Source of the DNA: Bacteroidaceae bacterium
GTDB taxonomy: Bacteria > Bacteroidota > Bacteroidia > Bacteroidales > Bacteroidaceae
Direction: 5' to 3'
DNA: 64,000 nt
NCBI GenBank assembly: GCA_017465905.1
Contig: JAFTVE010000028.1
Location: 1 to 64,000 of the forward strand
Below the pieces are notes generated by a model, which saw only the letters and a list, made by a program, of their open reading frames with translations, did not search any database and was not told the DNA's origin. The position numbers and the translations under genes are program-made. Shown here piece after piece: positions 7,373 to 16,336 of the stretch (the first letter of the stretch is position 1; the number at the start of each line of letters is the position of its first letter).

Positions 7373-9016
7373 TTACTTGATTGAAGTTCCTTCCACTTTA
7401 ATCTGATAAGGCAACTGATGGTCGGTGGCCTCCTTCTCGTCCCATGGACACTGGAAATACTTGGTAGGAGCACCCTGAACGACTACCCACAGATAGCGCA
7501 AGTTCTCGGGCACGGTAAAGGTAGCCGTACCATCTGCCGAGGGAGTAGCCAGATTCATGTCGCCATAGACACGAGTATTGTCCCACTTGATACCGACAAA
7601 GCCATAGGCCAACTGCTCGTAACCAGCCACGGCCGTATTATTATAAGCGGTAACAGTACCCACCTTATTGCCATCGCCATCGACCTGCTTGCCGGCATCA
7701 CCCGTTGCAAGAGCCGAGCCTGCAGCCAAAGGCTTGATAGTAACCTTCACCTCAGTACCCACCTCGGGCAATGTCAGGGGAATGACGTTGAAGCCTGTGG
7801 GCTGCGGACAACTTGCATAGGCCACCTGCTTCCATCCTTCAGCAAGGTTAACGAAAGAAGTTTTGTAGTTGGAGTATTTGCCCATCACGTAGCTGCGTAT
7901 CTGGTCGAAGTCAAAGGTAGTAGCCTTCTGAGCATACTCGAAATACTGCTTCAAGAACTCATTATAATCATTTCCACAGAATATACGCATATAGGCTTGC
8001 GAAGCATCTTCGGGATAGTAGCTCTCATTCCAAATGCGGCCAAGAGCCGACAGACCGTTCTTCTCAGTCCAATAATATTGTAACCAGTAGCTGGCATAGC
8101 GCATCCACTCATGTTCGAAGTGGCGATGATAGTTTCGCATCCATACATCGAAGTGGTAGCTGTTGATAGCCTCGGACGGATAGTCCTGATGAGCCTGCCA
8201 CTGCGCACACTGTTCCCAGAAGCCGCAACCACCATTGCTATTGGGATATCCGTAGCGGAAGCCCGAGCGATTGTCATTGGCCTTACCACGATAGATGTTG
8301 TCGCAATAGGTCTGATATTGGAACGAGTGGCCAATCTCGTGAGCTATCGTAGAGCCTACGGGTTGGCAGGTACTGGGATTGACCCACAGGGCTCCCACGG
8401 TATTGTCATAGCCCGAGCCTGTAGCCAGCCACTCGGTCTGATACAAGAGATAAATCATCATCTTGTAGGTATCGAGCTGCGACTTGTTGTCACCGGTAAC
8501 AACCATGCCCAACTCCTCCACATTGGTGGTGTAGAACTTTTCGGCCTTGAGGAGCAGGTCATCGATATTGACACGCATATTCGCAGGAACGGTAGAGGCA
8601 TTGGGGTCGTCACCGAAGCGACTGTCCCAGAACACCACGAAATGCTCTGACTCCTTGCTGTGCTTGAACGACCACTTGGCATTGGGGGCGGCATAATCGT
8701 TGTTGTAGCTATTATCTGAAGTGCGAGGTTTCCACAAGATGCGGCCGGGGTCGCCGATGATGAGTGCAGCGCCATCAGTACCAGTCATACCCGACAGACG
8801 ATAGTCAGCATAACCATTATCAAAAGATGTGGAGTAGCGGCGTATCACAGGCATCGTGCCACGAGCACGAAACTCTATGGAGTCAAACTCCGAAATGTCC
8901 ATCACAAACTTATTGGCCTTGAAACGGTCATCGTAACGTACCCAAAGAGAGTCTTGAGCATACATGCCAAGTATGCCCGACAGACAGAACAGAGCAGTAA
9001 GTATCTTTGCTTTCAT
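7373..9016 (-). CDS. Exported DUF6055-like putative zinc metallopeptidase (first copy)
   Basis: About 547 residues from the ATG at 9016 (an in-frame ATG at 9022 is equally possible; the longer start at 9043 would overlap the gene before it). It has a signal peptide ending near GMYAQ. A front module contains EFDSIEF, like the VDTITF motif of the CotH-like protein. The catalytic-looking region has AHEIGHSFQ (HEIGH 226-230) and then GFWEQCAQW with Glu at 268, fitting an HExxH + Glu zinc site; the 37-residue spacer is longer than in its paralogue and is rich in Gly, Asn and Tyr. A beta-rich C-terminal domain follows (FTVPENLRYLWVVVQGAP). It is in tight tandem with its paralogue. Proteolytic function is inferred. 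Confidence 0.75.
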   Translation of the reverse strand: MKAKILTALFCLSGILGMYAQDSLWVRYDDRFKANKFVMDISEFDSIEFRARGTMPVIRRYSTSFDNGYADYRLSGMTGTDGAALIIGDPGRILWKPRTSDNSYNNDYAAPNAKWSFKHSKESEHFVVFWDSRFGDDPNASTVPANMRVNIDDLLLKAEKFYTTNVEELGMVVTGDNKSQLDTYKMMIYLLYQTEWLATGSGYDNTVGALWVNPSTCQPVGSTIAHEIGHSFQYQTYCDNIYRGKANDNRSGFRYGYPNSNGGCGFWEQCAQWQAHQDYPSEAINSYHFDVWMRNYHRHFEHEWMRYASYWLQYYWTEKNGLSALGRIWNESYYPEDASQAYMRIFCGNDYNEFLKQYFEYAQKATTFDFDQIRSYVMGKYSNYKTSFVNLAEGWKQVAYASCPQPTGFNVIPLTLPEVGTEVKVTIKPLAAGSALATGDAGKQVDGDGNKVGTVTAYNNTAVAGYEQLAYGFVGIKWDNTRVYGDMNLATPSADGTATFTVPENLRYLWVVVQGAPTKYFQCPWDEKEATDHQLPYQIKVEGTSIK

Positions 9017-9032
9017 AGTCATTCCGTGTTTA

Positions 9033-9431
9033 TTATTTGACAACCATCTTCTTGCCGTTCATGATATATAGTCCTTTGGGAAGTCCCTCAAGAGAAGCAG
9101 CATTCTTGCGCACAAGGCGACCATCCATACCATATATGTCGGCTACTTCAGGCACCTCAACGGGCTTCACCTCGTCAACCACCTCGGTATCTATAAAGAA
9201 ACGGATCTCACGCACTCGAGAAAGCAGCATGGAGCGTCCCCCAATGACCAGACGCTTATCATCCATATATGCCTTCGGACCCCAAAAGTCATCGGTATCA
9301 TAGAGCGACACCGTAACCTCCTGATTGTTGGTGCGCACGGCCGTCATCTTCAGCACTTTCACCTCCTCTTGCGCCCAAGCAGAGAAAGAGAATGCAGCCA
9401 AACAAACTACTAAAAACAATAATCTCTTCAT
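9033..9431 (-). CDS. Small exported protein with C-terminal sorting-type tail
   Basis: A 132-residue protein started at the ATG 9429-9431, where a typical signal peptide begins (MKRLLFLVVCLAAFSFSAWA); upstream in-frame codons are not signal-like. The mature part is a short beta-rich segment (VIGGRSMLLSRVREIRFFID), a VEVPEV linker and a classic tail, VADIYGMDGRLVRK then GLPKGLYIMNGKKMVVK. This tail marks many exported proteins of Prevotella and Bacteroides. It is the first gene after the double terminator and precedes the two DUF6055-like genes by about 10-16 bases. Same architecture as the 5558-5998 gene. Function unknown. Confidence 0.7.
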   Translation of the reverse strand: MKRLLFLVVCLAAFSFSAWAQEEVKVLKMTAVRTNNQEVTVSLYDTDDFWGPKAYMDDKRLVIGGRSMLLSRVREIRFFIDTEVVDEVKPVEVPEVADIYGMDGRLVRKNAASLEGLPKGLYIMNGKKMVVK

Positions 9432-9448
9432 ATTTTCAATAATTTTAT

Positions 9449-9545
9449 ACCTATGAAAAAAAATTATCACGCTTATGAAAAAAGTTTTTCAAGCCTGTGA
9501 AAAAAAATTATCACACCTATGATAAAACTTTATCACAGGTGTGAC
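9449..9545 (-). terminator. Tandem double terminator made of 22-bp units
   Basis: Four 22-bp units (9449-9470, 9471-9492, 9493-9514, 9515-9536) plus a partial fifth follow the SusD2 stop on the minus strand. In RNA they fold as two consecutive hairpins. The first is 9512-9543, with CACACCT/AGGTGTG outer and GATAAA/TTTATC inner arms; the second is 9468-9499. Each is followed by ATAATTTTTTTT. This fits intrinsic termination after susD2 with partial read-through to the downstream genes. Arms differ between the hairpins but stay complementary. Confidence 0.7.
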
Positions 9546-9551
9546 ACTAAT

Positions 9552-11345
9552 TTATTCTTTCATGCCAATCTCACCGTTCCACTGAAGATACCAATTGGCA
9601 GGGTTGTACAAATCTTTAGCAATAAAGGATTTCATCTCATCCACCTTGGCTGCTCCACGACGAGCATACACACGGTCGGCAAGGTAAGCAGGTTCGCCTC
9701 GACGCAATGCCACACGCATCAGATCATAGAAGCGGTGACCCTCGAAAGCAAACTCTAATGCCTCTTCATCGACAATCAGGTCTTCTACCTTCTCTATCTG
9801 ATAAGCCAAGCGTGCATCGGGTGTAAGCGTAGAGTCATCGGGGAACACATAGTACTCATTGTATTCTGTCCAGCCCGCGCCTTTGGAGTGAATACCCATT
9901 GTGTTCTCTGTGGCCATCTCAACAGCCGTGCGCAATACATACTGGTTGTTGGGGAAGTTGAACTGACTAACCCAAGCAGAGTCTGCTGCCGTAGTGCAAT
10001 AGGGAAGCACCTCAGAGGCTATAACGCTGTTGTTGACACCCTTGCTCAATATATGGAAAGCAAAACGAGGATAGCCTGCACGATTGAGTGCCTCGGCCAT
10101 ACGCAGATATACCATCGTACGACGATAGAGGTGTACGTTGCGTGAAGAATACTTAGAATTCATCACCAACTTCGTCACAGAACCATCAAGGCCAAAGATA
10201 TTATACCCACCATATGCCGCAGCGAGACGCAAGTCACCTCTTTCAAATCCCTCCAATGAGGCAGGCGGATAAACCACATTATTAGAGTTTGTTAGATGAC
10301 AATAAATTTGCGAAGCTGATAATTCGGTCAGACTTTTAGAGGGTATGATTGATACCTCATAGTTATTACTTGTAGTTGAGTTAAAATAATCGCTCAGACG
10401 ACTATATTGGCTCTCCGAAGGAATAGAGTCGCCAGGAAACATAGTGATAAGTTCCACATTTATACCATCATAAGCCTCTATCCCGAAAGACATTGTAGAC
10501 CAAGAATCCGATTTAGACATCCAACGCAAATCTTCACGAGACCAATTAACGGTAGTAATATCTAAAGGATACCCAACATACGAAGTATTGCGAGTATTCA
10601 AGTAATTGTAATAGCACAATGCAGCCTCCTTATAATTGCCAGCCCAAAGATTGAGGTCGCCCTGCAATACATACATGGGGAAGTAGAAGAGGCGAGAATC
10701 GGTGTTTCGGATTGTTCCATAGCCAGGAACTTCGATTGTCTCCAATCCTTGAAGGTCATTGATGAAATATTCGCAAATCTCTTCGATGCCGTACTTAGGA
10801 TAGTCGCGCTCGGCCTCCTCTTGCGTAAGGATAGGCTCAGTAACGAAGGGTACTTCACCATAGTTGAGGGCAAGCTGCAAGTAGGTCCACGCACGATAGG
10901 CCTTGATCACAGCGTACTCTTTGCGAAAGATATATTCATTACGGTTATTCTTCATGTCAATGTCTACATTGGCCAGGAAGTAGTTGCAGTTGTTGATGAC
11001 CGCATAGTAGTCGCGTGGAGCATTGTATGCATTGTTGTCGCTGACATTGAACATGGCAATCTCCAAGAGGTCCGAAGAGGTGACATCGGTCACATCTGCC
11101 AGGTCGCCACGCAGTTCGCCCAATAGGATGGTTCTGTCAGAAAGGCTCTGCAGTTTATACAACACACCTATCACAGAGTAGAGCGTATCGGAAGGAGAGT
11201 CCAACTTGTTGTCAGAGAAGTGCGAGGACTCCGTATCCAGAAAGTCCTGACACCCCGACATCGAGGGCACAATAATCAGTGCAGAGAGCAGCAAGGCGGC
11301 ATAGCGCTTGCAGCATCCGGCGAGTATATCGATTGTTCGTTTCAT
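9552..11345 (-). CDS. SusD/RagB-family surface lipoprotein (SusD2)
   Basis: A 597-residue SusD/RagB-type substrate-binding lipoprotein. The signal ends in lipobox SMSGC, followed by QDFLDTESS typical of SusD N-termini. The TPR-like helical core includes YAVIKAYRAWTYLQLALNYG with the expected GEVPFVTEP, and the C-terminal signature EALEFAFEGHRFYDLMR is present. SusD proteins cap the SusC barrel and deliver glycan or peptide ligands; ligand type cannot be read from sequence. It follows susC2 by 20 bases and ends at a double terminator, so susC2-susD2 looks like the end of the upper part of the block. Confidence 0.93.
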   Translation of the reverse strand: MKRTIDILAGCCKRYAALLLSALIIVPSMSGCQDFLDTESSHFSDNKLDSPSDTLYSVIGVLYKLQSLSDRTILLGELRGDLADVTDVTSSDLLEIAMFNVSDNNAYNAPRDYYAVINNCNYFLANVDIDMKNNRNEYIFRKEYAVIKAYRAWTYLQLALNYGEVPFVTEPILTQEEAERDYPKYGIEEICEYFINDLQGLETIEVPGYGTIRNTDSRLFYFPMYVLQGDLNLWAGNYKEAALCYYNYLNTRNTSYVGYPLDITTVNWSREDLRWMSKSDSWSTMSFGIEAYDGINVELITMFPGDSIPSESQYSRLSDYFNSTTSNNYEVSIIPSKSLTELSASQIYCHLTNSNNVVYPPASLEGFERGDLRLAAAYGGYNIFGLDGSVTKLVMNSKYSSRNVHLYRRTMVYLRMAEALNRAGYPRFAFHILSKGVNNSVIASEVLPYCTTAADSAWVSQFNFPNNQYVLRTAVEMATENTMGIHSKGAGWTEYNEYYVFPDDSTLTPDARLAYQIEKVEDLIVDEEALEFAFEGHRFYDLMRVALRRGEPAYLADRVYARRGAAKVDEMKSFIAKDLYNPANWYLQWNGEIGMKE

Positions 11346-11365
11346 ACTATTATATATATAGGAGT

Positions 11366-14300
11366 TTAGAGATTTATTTTTATACCAGCAACAATACTGC
11401 GGCTCTGCGAGAGCTGACCGAGGTCGATACCCTGACCAATGACATTGGACGTAGCCGCAAACTCGGGATCACTGCCCAGATACTTGGAGAGCGTAAACAC
11501 ATTGTTAGCCTGCACCCAGAACTGGAAACCTTGAATGAAGGTGGAGTTGATGGGCAGATTATAGCTGAGTGTGGCCGACTTCAGACGCAAGTAGCTGCCA
11601 TCCTCAATCCAGCGGTCGCTGAAGCGGGCATTGCCCATAGGATCCTGGAAGGTAGCGCGAGGCATTGAGGTCTGCTGTCCCTCGGCCTGCCAACGATGCA
11701 GCATCGCTGTGGTCTGGTTCATAAATCGGTTGCCACCCTCAAGCTGGCTACGCATATAGTTGTATACATCGTTGCCCAAGCTATAGTTGAAGTTGACATC
11801 CAAACGGAAGCGCTTGTAGCTCATCGCGCTGAACAGGTTACCATAGATATCGGGATTTGGGTCACCGATGACTACCATATCCTTGGCATCAATGGCGCCA
11901 TCCTCATGGTTGTCTTTGAAGATGACATCGCCAGCACCAAAGGGTTTCTTGTCCACACCATTCTCGGCCAAGATATAGAGGCCCGACTCGGCAGCCTGCT
12001 CGCTCGTAGCAAAGACACCCTCGGTCTCATATCCATAGAAGAGGTTGGCAGCCTGCCCTACTTCGGTACGGATAGTAGCGCCATAGAGCTGTGTATCCAT
12101 AACGGTCTTATTGTCGGCAAGGCGAGTAATCTTATTCTTGTAATGGCCAACACTTGCACCCACTTCCCACTGGAAGTTCTTGGTAGCAATGAGCTTGCCC
12201 ATGACAGATGCATCGAAGCCTCTGTTGCTGAGTGCACCGCCGTTGCTCCAGTTATACTCCAAGCCCGAGAGGAATCCCAAAGATTGGAAGGTGAGCAGAT
12301 TGTCGGTGTTGCTGATGAATCCGTTCAAGCGGAGCGAGAGGCGATTCTTCAGCAGATTGGTCTCCAAGCCCACATTGAAGCGACGGGTAATCTCGGCCTG
12401 CAACTCTGAATTACCGATATTATCGAAGGCAATACCGGAGATACTGTTCATAAACTTGAATGCACGGAAGTAGCTGCGAGCAGCATAGTAGTCGATATCA
12501 TCATTTCCGCTGACATCGTAGCCTGCTGAAATTCGCAGATAGTCGATAGGCTCTACACCTGCCATCCAAGATTCATTGCTTACTACCCAAGCACCCTGAG
12601 CGCCGTAAAACATGGTCCAAGGAGCACCGAATGCCTTGATGCTGTTAATAGCATCAGCTCCAAAGCGCGAAGAGGTCTCGGCAGTAGCATTGAGCTGGAG
12701 ATAGTAGCGCTGCAGGTAGTTGTACTCACCCTGTGCATACCAAGCCCAAGAGTTCCACTTGTCATCAGAACCGCCATTGTTGGCATTGAGCAATGAGGAG
12801 CTCATAAACGGAGTCTTGTCATTACCCGTATTGTAACCCACCTGTGTATTGAGCGAGTAGCTCTCCATCTGCACACGGGCACCACCAAATACATGCCAGT
12901 CATGTGCACCATAGCAATTGCTCCAGTCAAGACGTGTATCAGAGAACATGGAACCCTGGTGCGAAGCCAATGCGCGGGTCTCATTGTCACGATAGGCGCT
13001 CACACTGGCCACAAAGTAGCTGGGCACACCATTCATCGGGATGTAATAGTTTTCCGAAGTGTTCACCAAGTTATAGGAGAAGTGTTCGCTCAAGGCCAAG
13101 TGATCGTTGAACTGATACTTGGGAGTTACCGAGATGTTCAGCATCGAATTCTCATAGAAGTTCTTGTTCTGGGCATTACCATAGTCATTGACGGCAATCG
13201 GATTGGCCAATTTGTAGTTGTAGTTGTTGTACTTCGACAAAGCCTCATCAAGGTAGCTTTCGTCGTTCACATCAATAAAGCTATTGGAGAGCACACCATC
13301 GGAATAGGTATAGGGGCTGAGCATAGGGCTCTTCACATAGGCAAGGAAGCCAGGCGCGGTAGAGGTGCCTTCACTATAGTCAAGTGTGGCGCCATCGTTG
13401 CGCAAGTTGCGCGACAGCTTGGCAAAAGAGATGTCGAAGCGGGCATCAAACTTGTCGGTAAACTCAATATCGGTATTGAAGCGGATATTGATACGGTCCA
13501 TGTCGTTGCCCACCAGTGTGCTCTGCTTGTCTACATAGCCCAAGGAAAGGTTATAGTTGGCCACATCATCACCACCACTTACATTGATGTTGTAGTTCTG
13601 ACTGATGCCAGTGCGGTACACATACTGCTTCCAGTCGGTATTGTTGTGATACTGGGGATAGTAGTAATAGGAAGGATTCTCGTTGAGGAACTTGAAGTCC
13701 TTGATGGTTGTATTTGTCGTAGACAAGAGATCTGAAGCATAGCTCTTGTACTGCGTTGCATCCATCATATCTATAAACTTAGGTTCCAAGGTAATACCTG
13801 AGGATACACTGGCGGTAATGCGTGTGGCCATAGTCTTGTTGCGACGTGTGTCGATCAAGATTACGCCATTGGCACCCTTGGCACCATAAAGCGATGTACC
13901 GTTGCGTAGCACGGTCACCTTCTCAATATCGTTCGGATTGATGTTCGACAGGATGTTATTGTAGAAACCCTGATGAAGCATCTGACGATTGTACTGCTGG
14001 TCTACAATAACACCATCGATGACAATCAGCGGCTGGGCGTTCACATTGAGTGAGTTGAGACCATTCATGAACATGACGCTACCGATTCCGGCAGTTCCGC
14101 TACGCGAAATGGTGTGAACAGCTGCACCAGCTTGCTTCTGAATTTCCTCTTCGATAGAGACAGCATCCGAATAGTCGAAATCACGAACAGCCTGTATGCC
14201 CAACATATTGTTGCGCTCGATATATTCGTCGGCAAAAGTCTCTGGATAGAGGTAGGAATTCTTCACCTGCTCACCCTCGACTACACCGACCAAGATGCCG

Positions 14301-14605
14301 TTCATATTGGGAGCCGAGATATACAGCTGACTTACACTGAGGGGAATATTCAGTGTATAGGTTCCGTCAGGTTCTGTGAATGTACTGTAACCATCCAGTG
14401 CAGCAGCGCTAACCAGCACACCAGACATAGGCTGACGGGTAGCTCCATTAAAGACTACACCTTTTACAACGCGAGTCGGCACTTGCTTTCCAGCCTTCAA
14501 TACTGCAATATCTGCCGATTGCTGTCCGTTGCTTGCATCTTGTGCCAAAGCGGGAGTCGACATCAGCAAGCAAGCAGACAAACTATATATTATATAATTC
14601 TTCAT
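11366..14605 (-). CDS. SusC/RagA-family TonB-dependent receptor (SusC2)
   Basis: About 1079 residues from the ATG at 14605, where the signal peptide starts (MKNYIIYSLSACLLMSTPALA). A carboxypeptidase-regulatory-like domain (VVKGVVFNGATRQPMSGVLV onward) comes first, then the plug with the SusC signature IEKVTVLRNGTSLYGAKGAN, then a long barrel ending SIVAGIKINL. It forms the energised outer-membrane channel for whatever SusD2 binds. The plug is atypical in carrying a long segment (YIERNNMLGIQAVRDFDYSD, SIEEEIQKQAGA) between the two domains. The gene lies between two FAS1 lipoprotein genes and susD2 with short gaps, consistent with one operon. Confidence 0.93.
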   Translation of the reverse strand: MKNYIIYSLSACLLMSTPALAQDASNGQQSADIAVLKAGKQVPTRVVKGVVFNGATRQPMSGVLVSAAALDGYSTFTEPDGTYTLNIPLSVSQLYISAPNMNGILVGVVEGEQVKNSYLYPETFADEYIERNNMLGIQAVRDFDYSDAVSIEEEIQKQAGAAVHTISRSGTAGIGSVMFMNGLNSLNVNAQPLIVIDGVIVDQQYNRQMLHQGFYNNILSNINPNDIEKVTVLRNGTSLYGAKGANGVILIDTRRNKTMATRITASVSSGITLEPKFIDMMDATQYKSYASDLLSTTNTTIKDFKFLNENPSYYYYPQYHNNTDWKQYVYRTGISQNYNINVSGGDDVANYNLSLGYVDKQSTLVGNDMDRINIRFNTDIEFTDKFDARFDISFAKLSRNLRNDGATLDYSEGTSTAPGFLAYVKSPMLSPYTYSDGVLSNSFIDVNDESYLDEALSKYNNYNYKLANPIAVNDYGNAQNKNFYENSMLNISVTPKYQFNDHLALSEHFSYNLVNTSENYYIPMNGVPSYFVASVSAYRDNETRALASHQGSMFSDTRLDWSNCYGAHDWHVFGGARVQMESYSLNTQVGYNTGNDKTPFMSSSLLNANNGGSDDKWNSWAWYAQGEYNYLQRYYLQLNATAETSSRFGADAINSIKAFGAPWTMFYGAQGAWVVSNESWMAGVEPIDYLRISAGYDVSGNDDIDYYAARSYFRAFKFMNSISGIAFDNIGNSELQAEITRRFNVGLETNLLKNRLSLRLNGFISNTDNLLTFQSLGFLSGLEYNWSNGGALSNRGFDASVMGKLIATKNFQWEVGASVGHYKNKITRLADNKTVMDTQLYGATIRTEVGQAANLFYGYETEGVFATSEQAAESGLYILAENGVDKKPFGAGDVIFKDNHEDGAIDAKDMVVIGDPNPDIYGNLFSAMSYKRFRLDVNFNYSLGNDVYNYMRSQLEGGNRFMNQTTAMLHRWQAEGQQTSMPRATFQDPMGNARFSDRWIEDGSYLRLKSATLSYNLPINSTFIQGFQFWVQANNVFTLSKYLGSDPEFAATSNVIGQGIDLGQLSQSRSIVAGIKINL

Positions 14606-14634
14606 ATCGTGTGAATTAAAATGCAACGTTACTC

Positions 14635-16305
14635 TTACTCTCCTTCAACTTCATCTACATGCGGTTTGAATATGATACAATCCAAATGCATCGTATTAGA
14701 ATACTGTGTAGTCTGATTACGACTCACCTGGCTCAAGATCTGCAGGTTCACTACAGGCTCGGCCAATCCGTATGCAGAGGTTGGGAACACCACATTGGAG
14801 CCTATCAAAAGAGTGTCAACACGACCCGATGTAGACTCTGCTGCGTTCAAACGCTTTGTCTGGGTCTTTCCATCAAGATTATTGAAGTTCAAGATACCGC
14901 GAATACGGTTAGGCAAGCGATCCTCATCCGTAGCATACGTATTGTAAGCCTCTACGGGTGCTGTCACGATATAGATATCATAGGGGATGTTTGACAATGT
15001 GCCAGGAATAGAGAAAGTCACCTTAGGAGCAGGGAACTTATCGGGATCTTCGGATGTATTCTTAGGAATAACATCCACATAAGCATTGCCCGACAGCTTA
15101 TTGTAGAAGGCATTGTCCATTGAGACGGTGCGGATAGTGAGCGGAGTTTCACACTCCAACAGACTCTTCTGATAGATTTGGTTCTCAGCCTCCACCTTGA
15201 TGGTTTGCAAGAAGGTCTTCGACTTGTCAATGTTGAATGTCTCAGCCTTACGTACATGACCGTTGCTACATACAATATCTTCTGTGCCATCAAATATACC
15301 ACCCGCCTCAAACGGTTTGTAGTAGATACCCTTAGGCTCGGCATCCTGCAGCAAGCGCATCAAGGCAGTGGGGGCGATGGTAGACAAAGCAGAATCCTGG
15401 AATGCTACATCAGGATTATCGGTCCTATTGAAAAAAGCACCCATCAGGATTGACATCTTGGCATTGTTCTCTTGCAAAGAGTCGGCAGCAGCCAATGACT
15501 TGTCATATACGAAATATTCGCGATATTCATTATACAACTCTGTCCAGACCTTATTGGTAGGAGCGAGCATCCAGTAGGTACTGTCCTCGGAGTTGATATA
15601 TCCATACTGACTGAGGAAACTGTTGCGAAGTACCACTACTGAGTCAAGGTATACGGTCTCACCATCGACAATACCGCCAGCCACACTCTGATTGGGGTCA
15701 AAGTCATATACGCTGTAGCTATTGATAAAGTTGTAAACGCTATCCAATTCTGAGTCAAGTCCCAGGTATTCGAACACATTGGGGAAATAGTCAACCTTAC
15801 CGTTCAGTGTGTAGAGCACACCGTTGCTATGCAGTTCGTTAGAAACACCAAAGGCTTTGCCGCCAATACTGGTCTGAGTAAGCACCTGATACTTTCCATT
15901 CATCATGGAAATGGAGTCATTGGTCATTGACGACACCGACTTACGATATAGCGCAATGTGATTGTGCACAAACTGCGTAATAACTCTATTGTCGTTTGTC
16001 TTTACTCCTTGATTCTTCTGCAGAGTATAGCTATCAATCAAGCTATCGGCCTCTGCGAGTGAAAGATAATCGTTCGTAGGTGCAAATACCGAATAGGTCT
16101 GGCTACCATTAAGCACGATATCATATTCACAAGCATCTATCACCTTGGCAAAATTGCTCAGTTCGCTACGCGAAGAGATTTCCTCCCACAATGTATTGCC
16201 ACCAGCAGCCTCCTGAGAATAGTGTTGTTCCCAAGTATCGGTACAGCTAGTGCCAAACAACAAGAGCAATGCTGCCCCTATACCATATATATATCTATTG
16301 TTCAT
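14635..16305 (-). CDS. Fasciclin (FAS1)-domain lipoprotein
   Basis: About 556 residues from the ATG at 16305 (ATGs at 16311 and 16332 are alternatives; the last is only 4 bases from the previous stop). It has a lipoprotein signal with lipobox FGTSC. FAS1-type segments are visible: YSVFAPTNDYLSLAEADSLI and VITQFVHNHIALY in the first, YWMLAPTNKVWTELY in a second, with NGVLYTLNGKVDYFPN as a typical FAS1 end. The C-terminal third is beta-rich without FAS1 motifs (NIPYDIYIVTAPVEA). FAS1 domains are adhesion/binding modules. FAS1 lipoproteins beside susCD genes are common in Bacteroidetes and may act as extra surface binding proteins. Ligand unknown. Confidence 0.85.
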   Translation of the reverse strand: MNNRYIYGIGAALLLLFGTSCTDTWEQHYSQEAAGGNTLWEEISSRSELSNFAKVIDACEYDIVLNGSQTYSVFAPTNDYLSLAEADSLIDSYTLQKNQGVKTNDNRVITQFVHNHIALYRKSVSSMTNDSISMMNGKYQVLTQTSIGGKAFGVSNELHSNGVLYTLNGKVDYFPNVFEYLGLDSELDSVYNFINSYSVYDFDPNQSVAGGIVDGETVYLDSVVVLRNSFLSQYGYINSEDSTYWMLAPTNKVWTELYNEYREYFVYDKSLAAADSLQENNAKMSILMGAFFNRTDNPDVAFQDSALSTIAPTALMRLLQDAEPKGIYYKPFEAGGIFDGTEDIVCSNGHVRKAETFNIDKSKTFLQTIKVEAENQIYQKSLLECETPLTIRTVSMDNAFYNKLSGNAYVDVIPKNTSEDPDKFPAPKVTFSIPGTLSNIPYDIYIVTAPVEAYNTYATDEDRLPNRIRGILNFNNLDGKTQTKRLNAAESTSGRVDTLLIGSNVVFPTSAYGLAEPVVNLQILSQVSRNQTTQYSNTMHLDCIIFKPHVDEVEGE

Positions 16306-16336
16306 AATCATTCTGTTTCTATAGTTCCTCATTCGA

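Noticed and set aside
12893-13735. Plus-strand open frame of 280 codons inside susC2
   Set aside because: Antisense shadow of an unmistakable TonB-dependent receptor.
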